Below, one piece after another: positions 45,928 to 56,294 of a stretch of DNA of 64,000 bases. The translations under genes were made by a program, and so were the position numbers. This DNA is from Pseudomonas frederiksbergensis. GTDB lineage: Bacteria; Pseudomonadota; Gammaproteobacteria; Pseudomonadales; Pseudomonadaceae. The notes below the pieces were generated by a model, which saw only the letters and a program-made list of their open reading frames with translations, was not told the origin of the DNA and did no database searches. Location: assembly GCF_017114915.1 (NCBI RefSeq), contig NZ_JAAUOE010000004.1, positions 1-64,000 on the forward strand, in the 5' to 3' direction. The first letter of the stretch is position 1, and every line of letters begins with the position of its first letter.

Positions 45928-46962
45928 TTAGTTGTGAGCGTGCAGCGCTTCGTTCAGTTCGATGGCCGACTTGTGGGTTTTGCATTCCACGGCACCGGTC
46001 TCCGAATTACGGCGGAACAGCAGGTCAGGTTGACCGGCCAGTTCACGGGCCTTGACGACTTTGACCAGTTTGTTGTGCTCGTCCAGCAGCGCAACCTTGG
46101 TACCGGCCGTCACGTACAGGCCCGACTCGACGGTGTTGCGGTCGCCCAACGGGATACCGATACCGGCGTTGGCGCCGATCAAGCAGCCTTCGCCGACCTT
46201 GATCACAATGTTGCCGCCGCCCGACAGGGTGCCCATGGTCGAGCAGCCGCCGCCCAGGTCAGAACCTTTGCCGACGAACACGCCCGCCGAGACACGACCT
46301 TCGATCATGCCCGGGCCTTCGGTGCCGGCGTTGAAGTTGACGAAGCCTTCGTGCATCACGGTGGTGCCTTCGCCCACGTAAGCACCCAGGCGAATACGTG
46401 CCGCGTCAGCGATACGCACGCCGGCCGGTACGACGTAGTCGGTCATTTTCGGGAACTTGTCCACCGAGAACACTTCCAGCAGCTCGCCGCGCAGACGGGC
46501 TTCGAGTTGATGTTCGGCCAGTTCGGCCAGATCGATGGCGCCCTGGCTGGTCCAGGCCACGTTCGGCAGCAACGGGAAGATCCCGGCCAGGTTCAGGCCG
46601 TGCGGCTTGACCAGACGATGGGACAGCAGGTGCAGCTTGAGGTAAGCCTCGGGCGTGGAGGTCAATTGCGCGTCTTCGGCCAGCAGCGTGGCGACCAGCG
46701 GCTTGTGGCTCTCGGCCAGACGGGTCAGCAAGGCAGCCTGGGCAGCGTCGACGCCTTTGAGTGCTTCAGCCAGTTGGGACGCCTGAGCGGTGCTGAAGGC
46801 GATGGCCTGATTGCCTTCGGTGTAGCCCAGAACCGGGGCAATGGCCGCGACCAGTTCGGCCGACGGGTTGAGCAGTGGCTGCGCGTAAAACACTTCCAGC
46901 CATGCGCCTTGACGGTTTTGAGTGCCGACACCAAAGGCCAGGCTGAACAGGGTAGTGGACAT
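45928..46962 (-). CDS. dapD: Tetrahydrodipicolinate N-succinyltransferase
   Basis: A 344-residue left-handed beta-helix acyltransferase that succinylates tetrahydrodipicolinate in the DAP/lysine pathway. The helix repeats are seen around ARIRLGAYVGEGTTVMHEGFVNFNAG, then GCLIGANAGIGIPLGDRNTVE. It is the long (about 340-residue) class of Pseudomonas and actinobacteria rather than the 274-residue E. coli type. The ArsC-like gene lies just upstream on the same strand and dapC beyond that. Confidence 0.96.
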   Translation of the reverse strand: MSTTLFSLAFGVGTQNRQGAWLEVFYAQPLLNPSAELVAAIAPVLGYTEGNQAIAFSTAQASQLAEALKGVDAAQAALLTRLAESHKPLVATLLAEDAQLTSTPEAYLKLHLLSHRLVKPHGLNLAGIFPLLPNVAWTSQGAIDLAELAEHQLEARLRGELLEVFSVDKFPKMTDYVVPAGVRIADAARIRLGAYVGEGTTVMHEGFVNFNAGTEGPGMIEGRVSAGVFVGKGSDLGGGCSTMGTLSGGGNIVIKVGEGCLIGANAGIGIPLGDRNTVESGLYVTAGTKVALLDEHNKLVKVVKARELAGQPDLLFRRNSETGAVECKTHKSAIELNEALHAHN

Positions 46963-46994
46963 GTTGATACCTCTAAAAAGTGAAACGGGCTGCC

Positions 46995-47357
46995 TTACTT
47001 GAGTGCGGCCGCGTAGATATCTGGCTTGAAGCCAATCAGGGTTCGGTCACCGAGATCGAGCACCGGGCGCTTGATCATCGAGGGTTGTGCGAGCATCAGT
47101 TCGATGGCTTTGCGCTGGTCGAGATCGGCTTTGCGTTCGTCGTCGAGCTTGCGAAAGGTCGTGCCTGCACGGTTCAACACCACTTGCCAGCCATGCTCGT
47201 CGCACCATTGGGTCAGGTGTTCACGGTCAATTCCGACCGTTTTGTAATCATGGAAGTCATAGCTGACAGCGTGATCATCGAGCCAGGTGCGCGCCTTTTT
47301 CATGGTGTCGCAGGCTTTGATGCCGAAAAGGTGCAACGTTTTGCTTGAAACGGTCAA
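46995..47357 (-). CDS. ArsC/Spx family reductase-like protein (YffB)
   Basis: A 120-residue thioredoxin-fold protein of the ArsC/YffB family. Cys16 sits in FGIKACDTMKKARTWL, a single N-terminal cysteine as in YffB. The later RAGTTFRKLDDERKADL and IKRPVLDLG segments are family-typical. YffB-type proteins are probably glutathione-linked, not true arsenate reductases. The chosen start is TTG (TTGACCGTT) after GGGGGCGA because the family starts MTVSSKTLHLFGIK; an ATG 11 codons upstream is possible. It is followed by dapD on the same strand. Confidence 0.85.
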   Translation of the reverse strand: MTVSSKTLHLFGIKACDTMKKARTWLDDHAVSYDFHDYKTVGIDREHLTQWCDEHGWQVVLNRAGTTFRKLDDERKADLDQRKAIELMLAQPSMIKRPVLDLGDRTLIGFKPDIYAAALK

Positions 47358-47501
47358 GGAATCGCCCCCTTTGCAGGTGCTGAAAATCAAAGGTGACGGA
47401 TTATGCCATGACCGGACGGTTTCGCGTCGGCTGTGCTCGGGTTTGTCTTTTTGTCCTGGCTACGTGAGCCTGAAGCTCAATGGATAAAGGGGGCGATCGG
47501 T

Positions 47502-48233
47502 TTATTTTGGGTAGAGCAGTTTCATCAAGCGCTTGTCTTTTTTACTGATCCTGCGGTTGATCGGGACTTCCCAGTCACCCACTGTCAATGCATTCGCCAC
47601 CGGGTGGTGCATGATCGATTTCTTGTCATAAGAGGTGTAAATCGCATCCAGTGTGTTGAAGGATGCGAACAGGTTTCTGTCGACTTGTTCTCGAGTGAGC
47701 GGGTTCATCTCGCGGTTCTGGTAAAACTCATACACTTTCGGTTTGTCCCAGGGAATGTTTGCCTGTGGATGCTGGTGTTCATGCATCGCGCCGAGTGCAT
47801 GTCCGAATTCGTGAATCACGATCACTTCGAAGTCTTCATGTTTGGGTTTGACGCCCAGGTTCATGGTGGGGTGATCTGGATGAATCAACAGGGCGTCGGT
47901 ACCCAGCATTGAACTGTTGTCATTGTTCTTGGTGGCTACGCGAATATCGCCTTTCAAATCATCGACGAAATCAAATTTGAGGTTGATGTACGGCAACCAC
48001 TGGCTGGCGGCGTCGATGATCTTCTGTTTATGGTCGGCGTCCGGAGCGTCCATGAAGGCAATCTTCAACGTGCGGCCGTTGGCCCACAGTTTTGAATAAT
48101 TGACCACCGAGCGTTTACGGCGAGTGCCGCTGGCAGGGCCGGCATTTGCAGGGTTTTCTTTGATGGCGGCCTCGTAAGCCGCTTGGTCGTCTGGCCACTG
48201 CATAAGCCTGCAGTCACAAATGTCATGGGTCAT
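47502..48233 (-). CDS. Astacin-like zinc metalloprotease without signal peptide
   Basis: A 243-residue protein with the metzincin zinc motif HEFGHALGAMHEH at 141-153 (His141, Glu142, His145, His151) and a Met-turn SIMHH with Met208. In astacins the Met-turn normally reads SxMHY and the Tyr contacts zinc; here it is His. The N-terminal approximately 55 residues may be a propeptide (basic TRRKRS near 38-42). No Sec or Tat signal is visible. Base composition is more AT-rich than in neighbouring genes, which suggests acquisition. GGAAG precedes the ATG. The role is unknown; it interrupts the dapD-dapC neighbourhood. Confidence 0.8.
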   Translation of the reverse strand: MTHDICDCRLMQWPDDQAAYEAAIKENPANAGPASGTRRKRSVVNYSKLWANGRTLKIAFMDAPDADHKQKIIDAASQWLPYINLKFDFVDDLKGDIRVATKNNDNSSMLGTDALLIHPDHPTMNLGVKPKHEDFEVIVIHEFGHALGAMHEHQHPQANIPWDKPKVYEFYQNREMNPLTREQVDRNLFASFNTLDAIYTSYDKKSIMHHPVANALTVGDWEVPINRRISKKDKRLMKLLYPK

Positions 48234-48352
48234 CAGCTTCTTCCGTGAAGTTCAGATAAGGGTTTGTCGGGCGCAGCAGAGTGCGCCGCACAAGACTAAA
48301 GTCCGGTCGGCAAGCGGGTGAGGTAGATAGTTATATGCAGTGTAACTTTATA

Positions 48353-48388
48353 TAAAAAAGTGCCCGCGCCAGATTGCCTGGCGCGGGC
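48353..48388 (-). terminator. Terminator after dapC
   Basis: GCCCGCGCCAG, loop of five, CTGGCGCGGGC; on the minus strand it is followed by ACTTTTTTATA. It isolates dapC from the metalloprotease gene. Confidence 0.9.
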
Positions 48389-48397
48389 CGTCAGCCG

Positions 48398-49597
48398 TTA
48401 CTTGTGGCGGGTAATGAACGCGCGAATCCGTTCAGCCGCCTCCACGCACTCGGCCAGCGGCGCAACCAGCGCCATCCGCACACGCCCGGCGCCCGGGTTG
48501 ACGCCATCCACTTCGCGGGACAGGTACGAGCCAGGCACTACGGTCACATGTTCCTCGGCAAACAAATCCCGGCAGAACGCCGCATCGTCGCCTTCAACGT
48601 TTGGCCACAAGTAGAAGCCACCGTCCGGGCGCTGTACATCCATGACCGGACTGAGGATTTCCAGTACCGCATCGTACTTCTCGCGATACAGCGCGCGGTT
48701 AGCCCGTACATGCACTTCGTCATTCCACGCGGCAACGCTGGCCAGCTGGGTTTGAACCGGCATCGCGCAGCCGTGATAGGTGCGGTAGAGCAGAAAGCCT
48801 TTGAGAATATCGGCATCACCGGCGACAAAACCTGAGCGCAGGCCCGGCAGGTTGGAGCGTTTGGACAGGCTGTGAAACACCACGCAACGCTTGAAATCCT
48901 TGCGGCCCAGTTCGACGCAGGCGCTGAGCAGGCCCGGCGGCGGGGTTTGTTCGTCGAAGTACAGTTCGCTGTAGCACTCATCCGCGGCAATCACGAAATC
49001 GTATTCATCGGCCAGGGCGATCAGTTTTTTCAGTGTTTCGACCGGGATCAGTGCGCCGGTCGGGTTGCCCGGCGAGCACAGGAACAGGATCTGGCAGCGC
49101 TTCCAGATGTCTGGCGATACAGCATCGAAATCCGGGTTGAAGCCGTTTTCATCCAGGCATGGCAAGTAGTGCGGCTTGGCCCCGGCCAGGAAGGCTGCCC
49201 CTTCGTAGATCTGATAGAACGGGTTCGGGCTGACCACCAACGCGTCTTCGCCACGGTTGACCACGGTCTGGGTGAACGCAAACAGCGCCTCGCGGGTGCC
49301 GTTGACCGGCAGCACGTTGCGCGCCGGGTCGAGCCAGCCCTTCGGGACGCCGAAACGGCGTTCGCACCAGGCGACGATGGCTTCACGCAAGGCCGGGATA
49401 CCGAGGGTGGTCGGGTACACGGCCATCTGATCCAGATTGCTTGCCAGGGCTTCGGCAACAAAGCCAGGCGAGCGGTGCTTCGGTTCGCCGATGGACAGCG
49501 CGATGGCGCGTTTGTCCGGGTTTGGCGTGACGCTGCCGAGCAAGGCGCGGAGTTTTTCGAACGGGTAGGGCTGCAACTGGTTCAGAGCGTTGTTCAT
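48398..49597 (-). CDS. dapC: Succinyldiaminopimelate transaminase
   Basis: A 399-residue class I/II PLP aminotransferase that makes N-succinyl-LL-diaminopimelate. PLP lysine in SLSKRSNLPGLRSGF; also FLCSPGNPTGALIP and AADECYSELYFDE, typical of the fold. Its place next to glnD and close to dapD supports DapC over other aminotransferases. The ATG (MNNALNQLQPYPF) is preferred; an in-frame TTG seven codons upstream is weaker. glnD lies upstream on the same strand. Confidence 0.92.
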   Translation of the reverse strand: MNNALNQLQPYPFEKLRALLGSVTPNPDKRAIALSIGEPKHRSPGFVAEALASNLDQMAVYPTTLGIPALREAIVAWCERRFGVPKGWLDPARNVLPVNGTREALFAFTQTVVNRGEDALVVSPNPFYQIYEGAAFLAGAKPHYLPCLDENGFNPDFDAVSPDIWKRCQILFLCSPGNPTGALIPVETLKKLIALADEYDFVIAADECYSELYFDEQTPPPGLLSACVELGRKDFKRCVVFHSLSKRSNLPGLRSGFVAGDADILKGFLLYRTYHGCAMPVQTQLASVAAWNDEVHVRANRALYREKYDAVLEILSPVMDVQRPDGGFYLWPNVEGDDAAFCRDLFAEEHVTVVPGSYLSREVDGVNPGAGRVRMALVAPLAECVEAAERIRAFITRHK

Positions 49598-49639
49598 CGG
49601 TACGGGGGTCTCGTTCAAAGCGGCTGAATCATGGCGCGC

Positions 49640-52342
49640 TCAGATGCTGATGCGCGAAAATTTGATATCGGGTTCCTGGCTGACGCTCAGTTGTTCGACG
49701 ATTGCATCCTGCAAGCGGCTGCACAGCAATGGGTCGGAGAGCGGCTGATTGTTCGCGTCGGTGATGAAGAACACGTCTTCCACGCGCTCGCCCAGGGTGG
49801 CGATCTTGGCGTTCTGCAACGACAGGTTGAACTCGAGGAAGATCGTGCCGATCCGCGCCAGCAATCCGGGGCGGTCGGGCGCGCTGAGCTCCAGCACGGT
49901 CACCGGCCGCTGGGCGTCGTTGTGGATCGTCACCTGTGGCGCAAAGGCGAAATGCTTGAGCTGGCGCGGCACCCGGCGCTGAATGATCGTCGGGTAGTTG
50001 TCCGGGTTGCGCAGGGCTTCGGTCAGGCCTTCGCGGATCTGTTTGACCCGCGCCGGGTTATCGCCAATCGAGTCGCCATCGGTGTCGAGCACGATATAGG
50101 TGTCGAGGGTGAACTGGCTGCTGGAGGTGATGACCCGGGCGTCGTGAATGTTCAGGTTGAGCTGGTCCATCGCTGCCACGGTCACGGCGAAGAAGTCATG
50201 CTGGTCCGGTGCATAGATGAAGATCTGCGTACCGCCCTCGAACTCGCGCTGGGTGGTTTCCTTGATCAGCACCAGTGGGCCGCCGTCGGCTGGTTGCTGC
50301 AAAATCGCTTCGGTGTGCCAGGCCACATCGCCGGCGGTGTGGCGCAGGAAATAGTCATCGCCCAATTGCGCCCAGAGCTGCTCGACGTCATCCGGATCGG
50401 TACCGCCACGCACCAGGATGTCCAGCGCCGCGCTCTGGGTCTGGCGGATCTGCTCTTCGCGATCCACCGGGTTTTCCAGGCCGCGACGCAAGGCGCGCTT
50501 GGTCTCGGTGTAGAGCTGGCGCAACAGACTCGCGCGCCAGGAGTTCCACAGCGTCGGGTTGGTCGCGTTGATGTCGGCAACGGTCAGCACGTACAGATAA
50601 TCGAGGCGGGTTTCATCGCCCACAATCTGTGCAAAATCATGGATCACGTGCGGGTCGGACAAGTCCTTGCGCTGGGCGGTGGTCGACATCACCAGATGGT
50701 TTTGCACCAGCCAGACGATCAGGCGGCTGTCCCAGATCGGCAGCTGGTGGCGCTGGCAAAAGGCTTCGGCATCCACTGCGCCGATTTCCGAGTGATCGCC
50801 ATGCCGGCCCTTGCCAATGTCGTGGTACAGGCCGGCCAGGTAAATCAGCTCGGGTTTGGGCAGTTTGGCCATGAGCTTGCTGGCCAGCGGGAATTTTTCC
50901 GACACCTGGGTGTACTGCAATTTACGCAGGTGCTTGATCAGGTTCAGGGTGTGCGCGTCGACCGTGTAGATGTGAAACAGGTCGTGCTGCATCTGCCCGA
51001 CAATAAAGCCGAACTCCGGCAGATAACGCCCAAGAATCCCGTAGCGGTTCATCCGCCGCAGGTTGCGGTGGACGCCGATCTTGCACTTGAACAATTCGAT
51101 GAACAGGCTGGTATTGCGAATATCGTTGCGGAAGTCGTCGTCGATCAAATGACGGTTCTCGCGCAGCAGACGGATGGTATCGGCGCGTACGCCTTTGATT
51201 TCCGGCTGTTGGGCCATCAGCACGAAGATTTCGAGCATGGCGAATGGCGTACGGCGGAACACGTTGTCGTTACGTGCCTCGATGTAGCCGTCGTGCAGCT
51301 GGAACCGCGAGTTGATCGGCTGCGGCGGAGCCTCGTCTTCGGGGGCCAGGATCACTTCTTCGAAATGCTGGATGATCAAGTCGCTGAGCTGGGCAATGCT
51401 CATGACCACCCGGTAGTACTGCTGCATGAAGTTTTCGATGGCGTGCTTGGCGTCATTGCCGACGAAACCCAGCAGACCGGCAATCGTGCGCTGGTGATCG
51501 AACAGCAGGCGGTCCTCGGAGCGGCCGGCGAGCATGTGCAGGGCGTAACGCACTTTCCACAGAAATTCCTGGGATGAGGCCAGCAGGGCGTTCTCGCTCT
51601 CCACCAGGAAACCTTCGCCCGCCAGGGCCCGCAGGTTCAGGGTGCCGTACTCACGACGGGCGACCCACAGAATCGTCTGAATATCGCGCAGGCCACCGGG
51701 CGAGCCTTTGACGTTGGGTTCCAGGTTGTATTCGGTGTCGTTGTACTTGTGGTGACGGGCTTTCTGCTCGGCCCGCTTGGCCAGGAAGAACTCCTTGCTG
51801 GGCCACATGTGCTCGGTACTGGTCACGTCCAGCATGCGTTGGCGCAGGCGCTCGGGGCCGGCAATGGTGCGGCTTTCCATCAGGTTGGTGATCACCGTCA
51901 GGTCGGCGCGGGCTTCCTGTGCGCATTCGTCAACCGAGCGAACACTCTGGCCGACTTCCAGGCCGATGTCCCACAACAGCGTCAGAAAGCGCTCGATGGA
52001 GTCGCGGAAAACTTCGTGATCGGCGCTGCCCAGCAGGATCAGCAAGTCGATGTCGGAGTAGGGGTGCAACTCGCCGCGACCGTAACCGCCGACGGCGACC
52101 AGCGCGATGTCGGCTTCAGAACTCAAGCTGAACTGCTCCCAGGCCTTTTGCAGGATGTTGTCGACGAACCAGGCACGATCCTCGATCAGCCGGCGAATGT
52201 CCCGGCCGCTGCGAAACCGCTCGTCGAGCACCTCGCGAGCCTGACGGATCGCCTTCTTGAAAGCAGCGATAGGGCTTGCCTTCAGGGCCAGTTCCGCCTG
52301 GAACTGGCCGCGGTCGAAGAGTTCGGGATCCACCTGCGGCAT
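49640..52342 (-). CDS. glnD: Bifunctional [protein-PII] uridylyltransferase / uridylyl-removing enzyme
   Basis: A 900-residue nitrogen-status sensor that uridylylates and deuridylylates PII (GlnB/GlnK). The nucleotidyltransferase domain has [18 protein letters not shown] (Gly85, Asp97, Asp99). An HD domain follows with [18 protein letters not shown]. Two C-terminal ACT domains ([18 protein letters not shown] and [18 protein letters not shown]) would bind glutamine. All domains are complete. It is flanked by map upstream and dapC downstream on the same strand. Confidence 0.98.
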   Translation of the reverse strand: MPQVDPELFDRGQFQAELALKASPIAAFKKAIRQAREVLDERFRSGRDIRRLIEDRAWFVDNILQKAWEQFSLSSEADIALVAVGGYGRGELHPYSDIDLLILLGSADHEVFRDSIERFLTLLWDIGLEVGQSVRSVDECAQEARADLTVITNLMESRTIAGPERLRQRMLDVTSTEHMWPSKEFFLAKRAEQKARHHKYNDTEYNLEPNVKGSPGGLRDIQTILWVARREYGTLNLRALAGEGFLVESENALLASSQEFLWKVRYALHMLAGRSEDRLLFDHQRTIAGLLGFVGNDAKHAIENFMQQYYRVVMSIAQLSDLIIQHFEEVILAPEDEAPPQPINSRFQLHDGYIEARNDNVFRRTPFAMLEIFVLMAQQPEIKGVRADTIRLLRENRHLIDDDFRNDIRNTSLFIELFKCKIGVHRNLRRMNRYGILGRYLPEFGFIVGQMQHDLFHIYTVDAHTLNLIKHLRKLQYTQVSEKFPLASKLMAKLPKPELIYLAGLYHDIGKGRHGDHSEIGAVDAEAFCQRHQLPIWDSRLIVWLVQNHLVMSTTAQRKDLSDPHVIHDFAQIVGDETRLDYLYVLTVADINATNPTLWNSWRASLLRQLYTETKRALRRGLENPVDREEQIRQTQSAALDILVRGGTDPDDVEQLWAQLGDDYFLRHTAGDVAWHTEAILQQPADGGPLVLIKETTQREFEGGTQIFIYAPDQHDFFAVTVAAMDQLNLNIHDARVITSSSQFTLDTYIVLDTDGDSIGDNPARVKQIREGLTEALRNPDNYPTIIQRRVPRQLKHFAFAPQVTIHNDAQRPVTVLELSAPDRPGLLARIGTIFLEFNLSLQNAKIATLGERVEDVFFITDANNQPLSDPLLCSRLQDAIVEQLSVSQEPDIKFSRISI

Positions 52343-52387
52343 CGATTGGCTTTCCTTTCTATAAGGCTGGGAACGGTGCGGGCGGGA

Positions 52388-53170
52388 TCAGGCCGAAACG
52401 CGCGGGATCGTATCGTCGCTGCGCAGGGTGAAGATCTCGTAACCGGTTTCCGTCACCAGCAGGGTGTGTTCCCACTGAGCCGACAGCTTGCGATCCTTGG
52501 TGATGGCAGTCCAGCCATCACCCAGCACCTTGGTGTCGGCCTTGCCCTGGTTGATCATCGGCTCGATGGTGAAGGTCATGCCGGCTTTCAGTTCCATGCC
52601 GGTGCCGGCGCGGCCGTAGTGCAGGATCTGCGGTTCTTCGTGAAACACTTTGCCGATGCCGTGGCCGCAGAACTCGCGAACCACCGAGAAACCGTTCTTT
52701 TCCGCGTGCTTCTGGATCACTTCACCGATATCGCCCAGGCGGCAGCCGGGTTTGACCAGTTCGATGGCCTTGTACATGCATTCCTGAGTCACCTGGGACA
52801 GGCGTTCGGCCCAGACTGGCACGGTGCCGACGTGGAACATGCGGCTGGTGTCGCCGTGGTAGCCGTCCTTGATCACGGTGACGTCGATGTTCAGGGTGTC
52901 GCCATCTTTCAACGGCTTCTCGTTCGGGATACCGTGGCAGACCACGTGGTTGATCGAGGTGCAGATCGACTTCGGAAAGCCCTTGTAGTTGAGCGGGGCA
53001 GGAATGGCTTTCTGCTCGTTGACGATGTAGTCGTGGCAGATGCGGTCCAACTCTTCGGTGGTGACGCCCGGCTTGACATAATCGGCAATCATTTCCAGCA
53101 CATCGGCGGCCAATTTGCCGGCGATACGCATTTTTGCGATGTCCTCTGGGGTCTTGAGGGTGACGGTCAT
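52388..53170 (-). CDS. map: Methionine aminopeptidase, type I
   Basis: A 260-residue enzyme that removes the initiator methionine. Metal ligands are seen in TLNIDVTVIKDGYHGDTSRMF (two Asp), the CGHGIGKVFHEEPQILHY block (His), FTIEPMI (Glu) and WEHTLLVTETG (Glu). It lies divergently from rpsB, a very widely conserved arrangement, and the upstream region is shared with the rpsB promoter. Confidence 0.97.
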   Translation of the reverse strand: MTVTLKTPEDIAKMRIAGKLAADVLEMIADYVKPGVTTEELDRICHDYIVNEQKAIPAPLNYKGFPKSICTSINHVVCHGIPNEKPLKDGDTLNIDVTVIKDGYHGDTSRMFHVGTVPVWAERLSQVTQECMYKAIELVKPGCRLGDIGEVIQKHAEKNGFSVVREFCGHGIGKVFHEEPQILHYGRAGTGMELKAGMTFTIEPMINQGKADTKVLGDGWTAITKDRKLSAQWEHTLLVTETGYEIFTLRSDDTIPRVSA

Positions 53171-53375
53171 ACAGGCTCTCTCTGCGCTCGATGGCGCCTT
53201 CTAAAACGAAATGGGCACTGCGCGAGCGATCGTCGCAGCCCTGAAAAACGCGATTCTATCAGACGATCAGCGCAAATCTGAGCCTCTGTGCATCGCTTCT
53301 CCCTATAGAATGGCGCATTCCTGGTGGATTCCAAGGGCGGGGCTAAAGGCATTCGCCAGGTTTTCAGAATCCCGG

Positions 53376-53406
53376 TTCCGTTTTTTCCTTCCTTGTGGTA
53401 TAAAAT
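53376..53406 (+). promoter_or_regulatory. Promoter of rpsB
   Basis: TATAAAAT at 53399-53406 followed by a GC-rich discriminator (GCGCCGC), of the stringent ribosomal type. TTCCGT at 53376 lies 17 bases upstream as a weak -35 element. Confidence 0.55.
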
Positions 53407-53419
53407 GCGCCGCTTTCCG

Positions 53420-53543
53420 GGGATGCCCTGAAAAGCTTAAATCCACACACGTGTCGACACGATGACCTGGGTGCCTTCAGCTGATGCTGCTGGTTGGTCA
53501 TTGGGATACGTGGAGGCCAAACCCGACTTATTAAGGAACTATC
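53420..53543 (+). ncRNA. rpsB leader RNA (t44-type, S2 autoregulatory element)
   Basis: The leader between the promoter and rpsB carries GGGATACGTGGAGGC (53501-53515), followed by AAACCCGACTTATTAAGGA. In gammaproteobacteria an equivalent GATACGTGGAGGC segment belongs to the rpsB 5' region (t44 RNA), where ribosomal protein S2 represses its own synthesis. Upstream CACACGTGTC and GTTGGTCATTGGG segments could pair in the fold. The assignment rests on recalled similarity. Confidence 0.7.
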
Positions 53544-54281
53544 ATGTCCCAAGTCAACATGCGCGATATGCTGAAGGCCGGTGTGCACTTCGGTCACCAG
53601 ACCCGTTACTGGAACCCGAAAATGGGTAAATACATTTTCGGCGCGCGTAACAAGATCCACATCATCAACCTTGAAAAAACCCTGCCAATGTTCAACGAAG
53701 CTCTGACTTTCGTAGAGCGTCTGGCCCAGGGCAAAAACAAGATTCTGTTCGTCGGCACCAAGCGTTCCGCTGGCAAGATCGTTGCTGAAGAAGCAGCACG
53801 TTGCGGTTCGCCGTACGTCGATCACCGCTGGTTGGGCGGCATGCTGACCAACTTCAAAACCATCCGTGCTTCCATCAAGCGTCTGCGTGACCTTGAAGTA
53901 CAAGCCGAAGACGGTACCTTCGCCAAGCTGACCAAGAAAGAAGCGCTGATGCGCACTCGCGATCTTGAGAAGCTGGATCGTTCCCTGGGTGGTATCAAGG
54001 ACATGGGCGGTCTGCCAGACGCTCTGTTCGTTATCGACGTTGATCACGAGCGCATCGCGATCACCGAAGCCAACAAGCTGGGCATCCCGGTTATCGGCGT
54101 AGTCGATACCAACAGCAGCCCGGAAGGCGTTGACTACATCATCCCAGGCAACGATGACGCAATCCGTGCTATCCAGCTGTACATGGGTTCGATGGCTGAC
54201 GCTGTTATCCGTGGTCGCAACAATGTTGCTGGCGGTACTGTAGAGTTCGCTGCTGAAGAAACTCAGGCCGCAGCTGAGTAA
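53544..54281 (+). CDS. rpsB: 30S ribosomal protein S2
   Basis: A 245-residue S2. It begins [27 protein letters not shown] and has [12 protein letters not shown] and [26 protein letters not shown], diagnostic S2 signatures. AAGGAAC precedes the ATG. It heads the rpsB-tsf unit, with an attenuator-like terminator before tsf, and is divergent from map. Confidence 0.99.
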   Translation: MSQVNMRDMLKAGVHFGHQTRYWNPKMGKYIFGARNKIHIINLEKTLPMFNEALTFVERLAQGKNKILFVGTKRSAGKIVAEEAARCGSPYVDHRWLGGMLTNFKTIRASIKRLRDLEVQAEDGTFAKLTKKEALMRTRDLEKLDRSLGGIKDMGGLPDALFVIDVDHERIAITEANKLGIPVIGVVDTNSSPEGVDYIIPGNDDAIRAIQLYMGSMADAVIRGRNNVAGGTVEFAAEETQAAAE

Positions 54282-54309
54282 TTGACGCCCTGGCGTTGAC
54301 TCAGTAAGC

Positions 54310-54334
54310 AAAAAGGGGGCTTGGCCCCCTTTTT
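54310..54334 (+). terminator. Intrinsic terminator between rpsB and tsf
   Basis: AAAAAGGGGG, five-base loop, CCCCCTTTTT. It could reduce tsf transcription relative to rpsB, as in the E. coli operon. Confidence 0.92.
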
Positions 54335-54473
54335 GCCACCTCGAAAACCATTTGTGAGCAGCGCAGCTACAGCATCTGTAACATGCGGCGGCTAACAAGG
54401 GTGATTCGGGAAGAATTGATCGCCCGTTCGATCGGGTGGAATGGTTGAAAACCTATCCAAGAGGAATTTGAAA

Positions 54474-55337
54474 ATGGCAGAGATTACTGCAGCGTTGGTC
54501 AAAGAACTGCGCGAGCGTACCGGCGAAGGCATGATGGACTGCAAAAAAGCCCTGACCAAGGCTGGCGGCGACATCGAAAAAGCCATTGATGACATGCGTG
54601 CTTCGGGCGCCATCAAGGCTGCCAAGAAAGCAGGCAACATCGCTGCTGAAGGCGCTATCGCCATCAAGGACGACGGTAAAGCTGCCGTTCTGCTGGAAGT
54701 GAACTCGCAGACCGACTTCCTGGCTCTGCAGGATGACTTCAAAGCGTTCGTGGCTGCCAGCGTAGAAAAAGCTTTCGCTGACAAACTGACCGACGCCGCT
54801 CCGCTGATCGAAGCTCAAGAAGCCGATCGTCTGGTACTGGTTGGTAAAACCGGCGAAAACGTCAACATCCGTCGTCTGGTTCGCGTTGAAGGTGACGTGG
54901 TCGGTACTTACCTGCACGGTAACAAGATCGGTGTTGCGGTTGTTCTGAAAGGCGGTTCCGTAGAGCTGGCCAAAGACATCGCTATGCACGTAGCAGCCAG
55001 CAACCCTGAGTTCCTGCTGCCATCGCAGGTTTCCCCTGAGGCTATCGAGCGCGAAAAAGCTGTGTTCCTGCAGCTCAACGAAGACAAGATGAAAGGCAAG
55101 CCAGCCGAAATCGTTGAAAAAATGATCGGCGGCCGTATCAGCAAGTTCCTGGCTGAAGCCAGCCTGGTTGAGCAAGCTTTCGTCAAGGAACCAGAAATCA
55201 CCGTAGGTGCTCTGGCCAAGAAAGGCGGCGCTGAAATCGTTTCGTTCACCCGCTTCGCGGTAGGTGAAGGCATCGAGAAGAAAGAAGACAACTTCGCTGA
55301 AGAAGTTGCCGCACAACTGGCTGCTGCCAAGCAACAG
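54474..55337 (+). CDS. tsf: Elongation factor Ts
   Basis: A 287-residue guanine-nucleotide exchange factor for EF-Tu. It begins MAEITAALVKELRERTGEGMMDCKKAL (UBA-like domain). NSQTDFLALQDDFKAFV is the TDFVA-type motif that contacts EF-Tu. GAGGAAT is the ribosome-binding site; the earlier in-frame ATG (54441) adds 11 residues and is rejected. Followed by its own terminator. Confidence 0.98.
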
Positions 55338-55363
55338 TAAGACGGTTTTTTAACTGTCGCCCG

Positions 55364-55399
55364 AAAGAGGCTGCCCGCTTACGCGCGCAGCCTCTTTTC
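55364..55399 (+). terminator. Terminator after tsf
   Basis: GAAAGAGGCTGC and GCAGCCTCTTTT arms around a 12-base loop. Confidence 0.9.
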
Positions 55400-55550
55400 A
55401 GATGGGTCACCGATTTTATTGGGTGTCCTTTTGGAACTGGCTTACAAAGCCATGTTCCGATGGCGCTGAAGCAGCGCCAAGCTAGAGTGAACGCCAGCTG
55501 TAAACAGCTCGCAAAGAATTTTTTAAAATACGCCGCAGGAGAGATTCGCA

Positions 55551-56294
55551 ATGGCTCAGCAGGGCAGTGGTTATCAGGCTCGCTATAAACGCATTCTACT
55601 CAAGCTTAGCGGCGAGGCCCTGATGGGCTCGGAAGAGTTCGGGATCGATCCGAAAGTTCTGGATCGCATGGCCCTGGAAGTTGGCCAACTGGTTGGCATA
55701 GGTGTCCAGGTCGGTCTGGTGATCGGTGGCGGAAACCTGTTCCGCGGCGCAGCGCTCAGCGCGGCCGGCATGGATCGGGTCACGGGTGATCACATGGGCA
55801 TGCTGGCCACTGTGATGAACGCCCTGGCGATGCGCGATGCGCTGGAACGTGCCAATATCTCGGCCATCGTGATGTCGGCCATTTCCATGGTTGGCGTGAC
55901 CGATCACTATGATCGCCGCAAAGCCATGCGTCACCTGAACTCCAAGGAAGTCGTGATTTTCGCGGCCGGTACCGGTAATCCGTTCTTTACTACGGATTCG
56001 GCGGCTTGCCTGCGAGCGATCGAGATCGATGCCGATGTCGTACTCAAGGCGACCAAGGTCGATGGCGTCTACACCGCTGATCCGTTCAAAGACCCGCATG
56101 CCGAGAAGTTCGATCATCTGACTTACGATGAAGTGCTGGATCGCAAGCTGGGTGTAATGGATCTGACGGCCATTTGCCTATGCCGCGATCATAAGATGCC
56201 GCTGCGCGTATTTAACATGAACAAACCCGGCGCCCTGCTGAACATCGTGCATGGTGGCGCCGAAGGAACCCTGATCGAGGAAGTTCAACAATGA
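55551..56294 (+). CDS. pyrH: Uridylate kinase
   Basis: A 247-residue hexameric UMP kinase of the amino acid kinase fold. [14 protein letters not shown] is the N-terminal phosphate loop, [13 protein letters not shown] and [19 protein letters not shown] are family-specific, and [12 protein letters not shown] follows. AGGAGAG is the ribosome-binding site. Its stop codon overlaps the frr start (ATGA). It begins the pyrH-frr-uppS-cdsA-dxr-rseP-bamA-skp series. Confidence 0.98.
   Translation: MAQQGSGYQARYKRILLKLSGEALMGSEEFGIDPKVLDRMALEVGQLVGIGVQVGLVIGGGNLFRGAALSAAGMDRVTGDHMGMLATVMNALAMRDALERANISAIVMSAISMVGVTDHYDRRKAMRHLNSKEVVIFAAGTGNPFFTTDSAACLRAIEIDADVVLKATKVDGVYTADPFKDPHAEKFDHLTYDEVLDRKLGVMDLTAICLCRDHKMPLRVFNMNKPGALLNIVHGGAEGTLIEEVQQ

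Noticed and set aside
46995..47357. True arsenate reductase and an arsenic-resistance locus.
   Set aside because: No arsB, arsH or arsR genes nearby; the sequence is of the YffB type and is embedded among dap genes.
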